Part shown: positions 5,841 through 11,927 of the stretch, in pieces
Layout of the letters: each line of letters begins with the position of its first letter
Position numbering within the stretch: position 1 is the first letter of the stretch
Assembly (NCBI GenBank): GCA_964593905.1
Contig: CAZQLE010000122.1
Location: 1-11,927 of the forward strand
DNA length: 11,927 nt
Origin: CAZQLE01 sp964593905
GTDB lineage: Bacteria; Chloroflexota; Anaerolineae; Anaerolineales; Anaerolineaceae
Reading direction: 5' to 3'
The notes under the pieces: generated by a model
The model's database searches: none
What the model was told of the DNA's origin: nothing
The model's input: only the letters and a program-made list of their open reading frames with translations
Position numbers and translations under genes: made by a program

Positions 5841-7145
5841 CTAACCGGCATCGTTCATCAGCGCGGCACGCTCTGAAAGCGAATAATGCCGGTTTTGACG
5901 TTGAAAACGGTTGATATCAATGTGGCGCAGCAGATAAATGGAAGCCAGCAGCAGACCGGCTTCGATGAAGAATACGGTGATATACCCGGTGAGTTTTCCG
6001 CCCACCAGCAGCGTCACGCCGTCGCGCACTATCCCGCTCATCAGCGTGCCCGCCAGACGGGCCAGTGCATCGGCCACCCCCCAGGCGCCAATAAACAATC
6101 CCACCCGTTCGGTGGTCATATCCAGCATCAGCGATAAATTGGCGGCAGTAGAAAGCCCGGTGCCAAACCCGAGCAGCATCACCCCGCCATAAAAAGCCGC
6201 TTTGCTGCCCAGAATGCCTCCGGCCGCAATGACAATAAAACCGGCAAAAGCGCCCCAGGCGCTGGCCTGGGCCAGGGTGCGTTTGTTAAACCAGCGGTCC
6301 AACACCCCGGCGGCCAGCAGCGCCGCCAGCACACACCCGCCCCAGATGGAGGTGATGCGCGTGGTAGCCTGCACCGGCAGGTGAAACGCCTCGGCGGCAT
6401 AGGGTTCCAGCAACACGTCCTGTCCCAGAATGGCGGCCAGCAGCAGGATCAGATAGATGAAAAAGCGCCGGGTCTCGGGGCTGGCCGATACAGCTGTCAG
6501 CATTTCGGTCCAGGAGGCGCGCGGCGGCAGGTTTTGAGCATTCAGATGGTGGCGCGGCTCCAGCTTGATCAGGCCGATCAGGCCCAGCGTCAGCGCGGCC
6601 GCGGCCACAATCTCAAATGCCTGGCGCAGCAGGGCGGGCGAGTATTCTCTTAACATTCCGCTCAAAGATGCGGCGGTGACGATGATGCCCAGGATCATGA
6701 TAAACCACATCAGCGAGACGGTGCCGGTGCGCCCTTTTTCGCCGGAGATCTCAGAAGCCAGGGCCAGATAAGACACGCTGGCGAAGTTGAAGCCCATTCC
6801 CCAGGCGCCAAAGGTGACCAGGCTGAGAACCAGCCCCAGGGTGTAGTTTTGAGGCATGAGAAAAACCACCCAGGGCGCCACCACCACGCCCAGCACACAC
6901 AGCAGCAGCCCGAGCAAAATATAAGGGCTGCGCCGCCAGCCGAGAATGGGGTGACGGTCTGAAAATGAGCCGATAAAAACCTGAATGGGAGAGAAAATAT
7001 AAGGAAAAGAAGCCAGCACCGCCACCAGAGTGGCCGAAAGCGCCAGCTCTTTAATCATCACCCGGTTGAGGGTGCTGTTGATGGGTACCAGTGTCATGGC
7101 AACCGCCAGGTGGATCAGCGCCAGTTGCAGCCGTTTGCGCAGCAT
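5841..7145 (-). CDS. BCD-family MFS transporter (PucC/LhaA-like)
   Basis: An integral membrane protein with about 12 predicted transmembrane helices in 434 residues. It resembles the BCD (bacteriochlorophyll delivery) branch of the major facilitator superfamily, whose named members PucC and LhaA help assemble light-harvesting complexes in purple bacteria. Diagnostic-looking stretches are the N-terminal LVPINSTLNRVMIKEL (19-34), the loop SDRHPILGWRRSPYI (62-76) and a glycine-rich FGAWGMGFNFASVSYL. The ATG at 7145 lies 4 nt after the radA stop codon, with AAAGGA (7154-7159) 8 nt upstream inside the radA end. The same frame stays open to 7352, but that part only mirrors radA. No chlorophyll or reaction-centre gene is in the window, so the cargo is unknown. 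Confidence 0.85.
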   Translation of the reverse strand: MLRKRLQLALIHLAVAMTLVPINSTLNRVMIKELALSATLVAVLASFPYIFSPIQVFIGSFSDRHPILGWRRSPYILLGLLLCVLGVVVAPWVVFLMPQNYTLGLVLSLVTFGAWGMGFNFASVSYLALASEISGEKGRTGTVSLMWFIMILGIIVTAASLSGMLREYSPALLRQAFEIVAAAALTLGLIGLIKLEPRHHLNAQNLPPRASWTEMLTAVSASPETRRFFIYLILLLAAILGQDVLLEPYAAEAFHLPVQATTRITSIWGGCVLAALLAAGVLDRWFNKRTLAQASAWGAFAGFIVIAAGGILGSKAAFYGGVMLLGFGTGLSTAANLSLMLDMTTERVGLFIGAWGVADALARLAGTLMSGIVRDGVTLLVGGKLTGYITVFFIEAGLLLASIYLLRHIDINRFQRQNRHYSLSERAALMNDAG

Positions 7146-7149
7146 GGGG

Positions 7150-8556
7150 CTATTCCTTTGCCAGCAGAGCGTGGTCGAGCGCCTCGCGCAGGGAACGTAC
7201 CTCGATAATTTTAAGATCATCGGGCAGTTTTTCAACGCTCTGGCGCGGGCGGCGCGGGACGACGGCCGTCTTGAAACCCAGTTTGGCGGCTTCGCGCAAT
7301 CGGGCGGTAAGCTGGCTGACCCGCCGCAGCTCGCCCGACAGGCCAATTTCACCGATTAAAACGGCGTCGGCGCGCACCGGTTGGTCGCGCATCGAAGAGG
7401 CGATGGCCGCAGCGACGGCCAGATCGGCGGCCGGTTCGGTAATGCGCATTCCGCCGATCACATTGACAAAGACATCCTGCTCGCCCAGGCGCAGCCCCAG
7501 GCGGCGCGAGAGCACGGCAGTGATCAACAGCAGGCGGTTCATATCCACCCCGTTGGGGGTGCGGCGCGGGTTGCCAAAATTGGTCTGGCTGGTCAACCCC
7601 TGAACCTCCACCAGCAGCGGGCGGGTGCCTTCCATGGTGACGGCGATGGCCGACCCGGCCGCGTTGACCAACCGCTCTGCCAGAAAAGCCTCTGAAGGGT
7701 TGGTGACCTCGATCATGCCGCGTTCGCCCATTTCGAACACCCCCACTTCTGAGGTGGCCCCAAAACGGTTTTTTACGGAACGCAGCAGGCGAAAAGCCAG
7801 AAACCGGTCGCCTTCCAGATACAGCACGGTGTCGACGATATGTTCCAACACGCGCGGCCCGGCGATGACGCCCTCTTTGGTGACATGACCGATGACAAAC
7901 ACGGCTATGCCCGAGGCTTTGGCCAATTCGCGCAGCCTGGCCGAACATTCGCGCACCTGCGAGATCGACCCCGCAGTCGATTCCATCTCGGGCAGATAAA
8001 CGGTCTGAATGGAATCAACGATCAACAGCGCCGGGTTCAGGCTGTGAACATGTTCAAGGATGATGTTGAGATTGGTCTCGGTGACCAGGAAAAGATCATT
8101 GGGCAGGGGCAGCTCTTCTTTGCCGCCCTCGCGCAGCAGGCGCACGGCGCGCATTTTGATCTGGCGCTCCGATTCTTCACCCGAGACATATAACACCCGG
8201 CCAACAGATGCCATTTCGACCGCCACTTGCAGCATCAGGGTCGATTTGCCGATGCCGGGGTCGCCGCCAACCAGGACGATGGAACCGGGCACCACCCCGC
8301 CGCCCAGCACACGGGCGAATTCACCGATGGGCAGGGGCAGGCGCTCTTCGCTGTCGCCGGAGATTTCTTTCAGGCGCTGGGGCTGCGAACGCCCGGTCAG
8401 CCCGCGGGCGAGCGACTTTTTGTCGCCGCCATCCACCGGGGTAAGGATCTGTTCGACCATGGTGCCGTAGCTGCCGCAGCCGGGGCAGCGGCCCATGGCA
8501 TAGGAGGTGGTTTTTCCACATTGCTGGCATACATAATGGGTTAGAGTTTTAGCCAT
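7150..8556 (-). CDS. radA: DNA repair protein RadA (Sms)
   Basis: A RecA-like ATPase that drives branch migration of recombination intermediates and helps process stalled forks. At 468 residues it has full normal length and all domains. The N-terminal zinc finger has C10-x2-C13 and C24-x2-C27. The ATPase core has Walker A GGDPGIGKST (97-106), Walker B ALLIVDSIQ (176-184) and the RadA-specific KNRFG (262-266). A C-terminal Lon-protease-like domain contains GMRITEPAADLAVAAA and GEIGLSGELRRV and presumably lacks peptidase activity, as in the family. The ATG at 8556 has a TATAAT only 6 nt upstream and no room for a normal ribosome site, which suggests a leaderless message. The MFS gene follows after 4 nt. 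Confidence 0.97.
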   Translation of the reverse strand: MAKTLTHYVCQQCGKTTSYAMGRCPGCGSYGTMVEQILTPVDGGDKKSLARGLTGRSQPQRLKEISGDSEERLPLPIGEFARVLGGGVVPGSIVLVGGDPGIGKSTLMLQVAVEMASVGRVLYVSGEESERQIKMRAVRLLREGGKEELPLPNDLFLVTETNLNIILEHVHSLNPALLIVDSIQTVYLPEMESTAGSISQVRECSARLRELAKASGIAVFVIGHVTKEGVIAGPRVLEHIVDTVLYLEGDRFLAFRLLRSVKNRFGATSEVGVFEMGERGMIEVTNPSEAFLAERLVNAAGSAIAVTMEGTRPLLVEVQGLTSQTNFGNPRRTPNGVDMNRLLLITAVLSRRLGLRLGEQDVFVNVIGGMRITEPAADLAVAAAIASSMRDQPVRADAVLIGEIGLSGELRRVSQLTARLREAAKLGFKTAVVPRRPRQSVEKLPDDLKIIEVRSLREALDHALLAKE

Positions 8557-8562
8557 GCCCTA

Positions 8563-8568
8563 ATTATA
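8563..8568 (-). promoter_or_regulatory. Perfect -10 box directly before radA
   Basis: On the minus strand TATAAT is followed by TAGGGC and then the radA ATG. Transcription normally begins 6-8 nt after this box, which is at or next to the start codon. The -35 region has only a weak candidate (TTCATG at 18-bp spacing). It lies in the 57-bp gap after the membrane protein gene, so radA probably starts its own transcript. Confidence 0.6.
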
Positions 8569-8613
8569 CCGGTTTTGCAAGCGCGGCATGAAGGGCGGCC
8601 CGGCCCAGGCTGG

Positions 8614-10515
8614 TTAACAGGCCCACATGTTGAACCACCACAGCACCCCGATCAGGTTGGACAGGATGCTCAAACCGATCAACCCGCCCAGCACCCCGGA
8701 TGGCCTTTCTTTGACGCCCAGAGCAATCAACAGCAGCACCGGCACAAAGAAATCCATCAGATAGCGGTAGCCCAACTGCCACGCGCCGGTATTGTGATAG
8801 AGCAGCAGCAGCCCCACCGAAAGCAGCACCGAGACCCACGCCCCGAGAACCCAGGGATTGGCCTTGAAGCGGCGGAAGATGTAAATGATCGCGGGGGTCA
8901 TAAACCACAGACTGTAGCCATCGCGCGAGGCCGCGAAGACCAGACAGCCCTCTTTCAGCGCCAGCGCCGGGGTGGTGAGGAACATCATCTTGAAATTGAT
9001 CGGGAAAAAGTGCGCGTTGAACATGCCGTAGGTCTGCACGTTGTTCATCAGCCATTCGGCGCTGTGGATGCTGACATAGCCAAAATCAAAGAGATCGCCA
9101 AAGCGGATGAAGTTGTAATACAGCAGCCCGGCCACCGCCAGTACTACCGGAATGGCAGACTGGATGGACCAGAGTAGAAACCGTTTGAACGACAAGCGGT
9201 TGTCGTGGGTCTGGCGGTCAAAATAGAGGAAGATGCCGACCAGCAGCGGCCAGATGGTGAACACATTGGGCCGCGAGAGCATGGCAGCGCCCAGCGCCGC
9301 CCCCACCCACCAGGGTGAGCGCCCGCGCACAGCCAGCAGCGCCGCCAACAGCAAAAAGGTGACCGTTAACGTCTGACTGAGGAACCACATGCGCCCCATG
9401 ACCGCCAGCCACCAGTTTACCGTGCCAAAAGCAAACAGCGCCGTCAGCCACAGATTGCCGCGCAAACCGGTGCCGGTCAACCCGCGCTGGCTGGCCGCCG
9501 CCAGCAGCAGATAAGTCAGCACCACGTTCACCGCGCCGACCCAGATTGAGAACACAACCATGTTAATCTTATAAACGCCGATCAGCGCCACAAAGGGCAT
9601 TACGATAAAGGCCGGCAGCGGCGGGTTGGGCACATACCACTGGTTGTTGAAAAAGGTCAGATCATGGGTGGTATCGGGGTTGATCAGGTACAAGCGGCCG
9701 TGCAGGAATGCATCTGCCAGCATGTGCCAGTAGGTTTTGTTGGGGGTGAAAACCCAGGCCACGTGTTGTGAGGTCTGGCGGTAAACCGTGAAGGTGACCA
9801 GCAGAATGGCCGCGAGCAAGAAAATCTGCTTCAAACGCGAATACCAGGCCCGGTCATTGAAAAACCGATCGACCACCGCCCAGACAAGCAAGAGCGCCGC
9901 GGGGTAGAAGATATAGTCTTCGGTGCCCCGCAAACGGGTATCCCATTGCAGGTGGTTGAAGGCCAGGATGGCCAGGCTGTAAATGAGCGTGAACAGCGCA
10001 AACCAGACCGCGGCGCGCAGCGGGGTGAAAACCTTTTCGGCCGGCCGGTGCAGCCACAGCAGCAGGGCGGTTTGCAGCAGGATGATCACTGCGCAGACCA
10101 GCAGCAGGCCGATGCGTTCGAGGATGAAGCGTAAAATTACGGCCTCTACGGCGGCCGGTGAACGGGCCAGAAACAGAAACGCCACCAGCAAACTGATGAG
10201 GGTGAACAGCAGCGTGGCGGCGGCATAGTAGCGTTTGGGCGCGGCCAGCCAGGCGGTCAGCCGGCGGCTTAAAGACTGCCAGAACGGCGGGCGCAGCGCA
10301 GCAAGCAAAACCAGCCCGCTAAACAACAAAATGCCGGCCAGGGCCGCCCCGGCGGCGGTCAGCCGCACGGCTGAAAGGCCCAGCCAGACTGCGCTGCCCG
10401 CTTCGGAAGGGACCCGCAGCATGGCATTCAGGGCCAGCGAAAGTTCAATGGCGGCCAAAGCCCAGATCAGCGGGGTTAGCCAGCGAGATATTTTTTGAGT
10501 TTTGTCAGCGAGCAT
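8614..10515 (-). CDS. Polytopic membrane protein, probable GT-C-type glycosyltransferase
   Basis: A 633-residue protein with over ten hydrophobic segments spread along its length. It looks like GT-C glycosyltransferases (GT39/PMT or ArnT-like), which move a sugar from a polyprenyl-phosphate donor on the outer face of the membrane. The best evidence is the central block HMLADAFLHGRLYLINP (264-280) followed by NNQWYVPNPPLPAF (290-303), typical of uncharacterised GT39-like proteins. A classic acidic pair in the first outer loop is not clear; ED (199-200) or nearby DTTHD (281-285) are candidates. The ATG at 10515 was chosen because TATAAT lies 7 nt upstream; the frame is open to 10707, but the extra residues are antisense to the radical SAM gene and are not hydrophobic. 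The stop precedes radA by 57 bp. Fold moderately sure, reaction unknown. Confidence 0.75.
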   Translation of the reverse strand: MLADKTQKISRWLTPLIWALAAIELSLALNAMLRVPSEAGSAVWLGLSAVRLTAAGAALAGILLFSGLVLLAALRPPFWQSLSRRLTAWLAAPKRYYAAATLLFTLISLLVAFLFLARSPAAVEAVILRFILERIGLLLVCAVIILLQTALLLWLHRPAEKVFTPLRAAVWFALFTLIYSLAILAFNHLQWDTRLRGTEDYIFYPAALLLVWAVVDRFFNDRAWYSRLKQIFLLAAILLVTFTVYRQTSQHVAWVFTPNKTYWHMLADAFLHGRLYLINPDTTHDLTFFNNQWYVPNPPLPAFIVMPFVALIGVYKINMVVFSIWVGAVNVVLTYLLLAAASQRGLTGTGLRGNLWLTALFAFGTVNWWLAVMGRMWFLSQTLTVTFLLLAALLAVRGRSPWWVGAALGAAMLSRPNVFTIWPLLVGIFLYFDRQTHDNRLSFKRFLLWSIQSAIPVVLAVAGLLYYNFIRFGDLFDFGYVSIHSAEWLMNNVQTYGMFNAHFFPINFKMMFLTTPALALKEGCLVFAASRDGYSLWFMTPAIIYIFRRFKANPWVLGAWVSVLLSVGLLLLYHNTGAWQLGYRYLMDFFVPVLLLIALGVKERPSGVLGGLIGLSILSNLIGVLWWFNMWAC

Positions 10516-10522
10516 GGGCTCA

Positions 10523-10528
10523 ATTATA
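10523..10528 (-). promoter_or_regulatory. Perfect -10 box directly before the membrane glycosyltransferase gene
   Basis: On the minus strand TATAAT is followed by TGAGCCC and then the ATG at 10515. As at radA, the expected transcription start falls on or next to the start codon, and no Shine-Dalgarno sequence fits. No good -35 hexamer is seen at 16-18 bp spacing. Confidence 0.6.
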
Positions 10529-10559
10529 GCTGGACTGATGAATTTTAGGTGAGGCGTGC

Positions 10560-10565
10560 TAAGAT
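10560..10565 (+). promoter_or_regulatory. Candidate -10 box for the radical SAM gene
   Basis: TAAGAT (two mismatches to TATAAT) on the plus strand lies 46 nt before the ATG at 10612, in the 96-bp divergent gap. Transcription would begin near 10572-10574, where ATG of an eight-codon frame (10574-10600) occurs. No convincing -35 hexamer is visible. Confidence 0.35.
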
Positions 10566-10611
10566 AAAAATGAATGGCTGACAGAAAATATTGCCGGTAA
10601 GCGAGCATGTG

Positions 10612-11721
10612 ATGGAACTGGTGGAACTGTTGGATGGGTTGACCGCGCCGGGCGAGCTGTTTGAAACGACTGGCGAAAATGGGCTGCGCTGTCTGGCCTG
10701 TGCGCACCGCTGTCGTTTACAGCCGGGGCGGCGCGGCATTTGCAAGGTGCGCTTTAACCGCGAAGGCGAGCTGCGGGTGCCCTGGGGTTATGTGGCCGGT
10801 TTGCAGGTGGACCCGGTGGAGAAAAAGCCCTTCTCGCATCTCTTTCCGGGGGCCAGTGCGCTTACCTTTGGCATGTTGGGCTGTGATTTTCATTGCGGTT
10901 TTTGCCAGAACTGGCTGTCTTCACAGACCCTGCGCGACCCCCTGGCCGGGCCAGACCCGCACCAGGTGCAGCGCATCACCCCCGAACAAATTGTGCAGCT
11001 CGCGCAGCGCAGCGGGGCCGAACTGGTGGTCTCTTCTTATAATGAGCCGCTGATCACTGCCGAGTGGGCGGCGGCCATCTTTGGCCGGGCCCAGGCCGCC
11101 GGGCTGCGCTGTGCGTTTGTCTCCAACGGCAATGCCACCCCCGAGGCGCTGGCCTATCTGCGCCCGTATTTGACGGCCTATAAAATTGATCTGAAATCGA
11201 TGCAAGAGCGGCGTTACCGCGAAATGGGCGGGGTGTTGCAGAATGTGCTGGATACGATTCAACAGGCGGCTGCGCTGGGCCTGTGGGTGGAAGTGGTCAC
11301 CCTGGTGATCCCCGGTTTTAACGACGACCCGGCCGAGCTGTGGGACGCAGCGCGTTTTATCGCCGCGGTGTCGCGCGATATCCCCTGGCATGTGACCGCC
11401 TTTCACCCCGATTATCACATGACCGCCACCCCCTCCACACAGGCAAAAGCGCTGCAGCAGGCGGCCGAAATTGGGCAGGAGGCGGGGCTGAATTATGTGT
11501 ATGCCGGCAATTTGCCCGGCCGGGTGGGTTCACTGGAAGATACGCACTGTCCCGCCTGTCACCGGGTGCTGGTGCAGCGGCGCGGCTATAGCATTCAGGC
11601 TTATCACATCACCGCCCAGGGCACCTGCCCTGCGTGCGGCGCGGCCATTGCCGGGCGCTGGAGCGACCGGCCGGAGACTGTGCGTTTATTTGCAGATGGG
11701 TTTCCGCGACAGGTGAAATAA
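10612..11721 (+). CDS. amrS: AmmeMemoRadiSam system radical SAM enzyme
   Basis: A cytoplasmic [4Fe-4S] radical SAM protein related to pyruvate-formate-lyase-activating enzymes. The family usually sits beside AMMECR1-like and Memo-like proteins; its reaction is not established to my knowledge. The N-terminus has a Cys-rich segment CLACAHRC with a further Cys in GRRGICKVR (C27, C30, C34, C44). The cluster motif GCDFHCGFCQNW (C91, C95, C98) follows the conserved VDPVEKKPFSHLFPG. The C-terminus adds a zinc-ribbon-like pair CPAC and CPAC (C313/C316, C339/C342). Length is 369 residues. ATG 10612 is preferred; GTG 10609 and TTG 10591 are possible, and none has a clear ribosome site. Neighbours are a divergent membrane protein gene and a convergent short frame, so the usual partners are not in view. 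Confidence 0.9.
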   Translation: MELVELLDGLTAPGELFETTGENGLRCLACAHRCRLQPGRRGICKVRFNREGELRVPWGYVAGLQVDPVEKKPFSHLFPGASALTFGMLGCDFHCGFCQNWLSSQTLRDPLAGPDPHQVQRITPEQIVQLAQRSGAELVVSSYNEPLITAEWAAAIFGRAQAAGLRCAFVSNGNATPEALAYLRPYLTAYKIDLKSMQERRYREMGGVLQNVLDTIQQAAALGLWVEVVTLVIPGFNDDPAELWDAARFIAAVSRDIPWHVTAFHPDYHMTATPSTQAKALQQAAEIGQEAGLNYVYAGNLPGRVGSLEDTHCPACHRVLVQRRGYSIQAYHITAQGTCPACGAAIAGRWSDRPETVRLFADGFPRQVK

Positions 11722-11728
11722 ACAAGAC

Positions 11729-11760
11729 AGCGGTTGTCTGGGGAGCGGAAAAAACCGCTT
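11729..11760. terminator. Stem-loop between the convergent amrS and short proline-rich genes
   Basis: AGCGGTT (11729-11735) pairs with AACCGCT (11753-11759). An alternative inner hairpin is AGCGG (11744-11748) with CCGCT (11755-11759) and an A6 loop, extendable by GGGG/CCCC across a bulge to about 11770. It starts 7 nt after the amrS stop. No T run follows on either strand, so it is a structured 3' end and perhaps a weak bidirectional terminator, not a classic one. Confidence 0.4.
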
Positions 11761-11785
11761 CTCTCTCCCCCGCGCGCACAATAAA

Positions 11786-11927
11786 TCAGGGCATTGGCGT
11801 TTCCTGCACCTGTGGCAGGACGGGAATTTCGGTCACTGACAGGATTGGGTTAAGCTCTGCGCTGGGCGGAGTGGGGGTGAGCTGTGCGGCGGCGGGCGCC
11901 GGCGCGGCGCCAAACACTAGCCAGGGG
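11786..11927 (-). CDS. 3' end of an unrecognised Ala/Pro/Thr-rich protein (partial)
   Basis: On the minus strand one frame is open from the window edge to TGA (11786-11788), giving 46 residues. It begins PWLVFGAAPAPAAAQ and continues LTPTPPSAELNP, then a short mixed stretch ending ETPMP. The first part looks like the end of a signal-peptide hydrophobic core with an Ala-x-Ala cleavage site. This could therefore be a very small exported peptide, or simply the Pro/Thr-rich tail of a larger envelope protein. It converges on amrS with 64 bp between stops. No family is recognised and the start lies outside the window. Confidence 0.45.
   Translation of the reverse strand, partial: PWLVFGAAPAPAAAQLTPTPPSAELNPILSVTEIPVLPQVQETPMP

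Noticed and set aside
7146..7352. Upstream extension of the MFS reading frame by 69 codons
   Set aside because: It overlaps the radA end in another frame, adds non-hydrophobic Arg-rich sequence, and the ATG at 7145 has a good AAAGGA site.
10516..10707. Upstream extension of the glycosyltransferase frame by 64 codons
   Set aside because: It is antisense to the start of amrS, crosses the TATAAT box, and adds residues unlike a membrane protein N-terminus.
11880..11915. GC-rich near-palindrome (GGCGCC repeats) near the right edge
   Set aside because: It falls inside the Ala/Pro-rich reading frame and is explained by GCC/GCG/CCG codons.

Overview
The window looks like ordinary chromosomal DNA of moderately high GC from a bacterium. 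The best guess is Chloroflexota, class Anaerolineae or a relative. That placement is an inference from the mix of genes: a BMP-family lipoprotein with an Ala/Pro/Thr linker, a DUF6391 protein, a BCD-family MFS transporter outside any photosynthesis cluster, a divergent HolA and a large GT-C-like membrane protein. No rRNA, tRNA, CRISPR array, insertion sequence or phage gene is visible.

Layout. (1) 1-2776, plus strand: the 3' part of a BMP-type substrate-binding lipoprotein gene, a spacer with three stem-loops, a two-domain ABC ATPase gene of the nucleoside/BMP uptake type, and a strong intrinsic terminator. No permease genes follow. (2) 2580-5231, minus strand: a DUF6391 membrane protein, holA (DNA polymerase III delta) and an APH-like phosphotransferase, closely spaced. 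The phosphotransferase 3' end runs 129 bp into the antisense of the ATPase gene and contains the ATPase operon's terminator. (3) 5321-8568, minus strand: radA, a BCD-family MFS transporter and a CMP/dCMP-type nucleoside deaminase, probably one transcript from a promoter directly before radA. An 89-bp gap with an 11-bp perfect inverted repeat separates it from the DUF6391-holA group. (4) 8614-10528, minus strand: a 633-residue polytopic membrane protein, probably a GT-C-type glycosyltransferase, with its own -10 box. (5) 10560-11721, plus strand and divergent: the AmmeMemoRadiSam radical SAM enzyme gene, without its usual partners in view. (6) 11786-11927, minus strand: the end of a short, proline-rich reading frame that continues beyond the window.

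Together this is mostly housekeeping (replication clamp loading, recombination/repair, nucleoside metabolism and uptake) mixed with poorly characterised conserved families. I do not see a clear new multi-gene system. The most useful leads are local: -10 boxes at leaderless spacing before two genes, a terminator embedded in an antisense coding sequence, a palindrome in the -35 region of the DUF6391-holA promoter, and an HxxEH motif in the DUF6391 protein.
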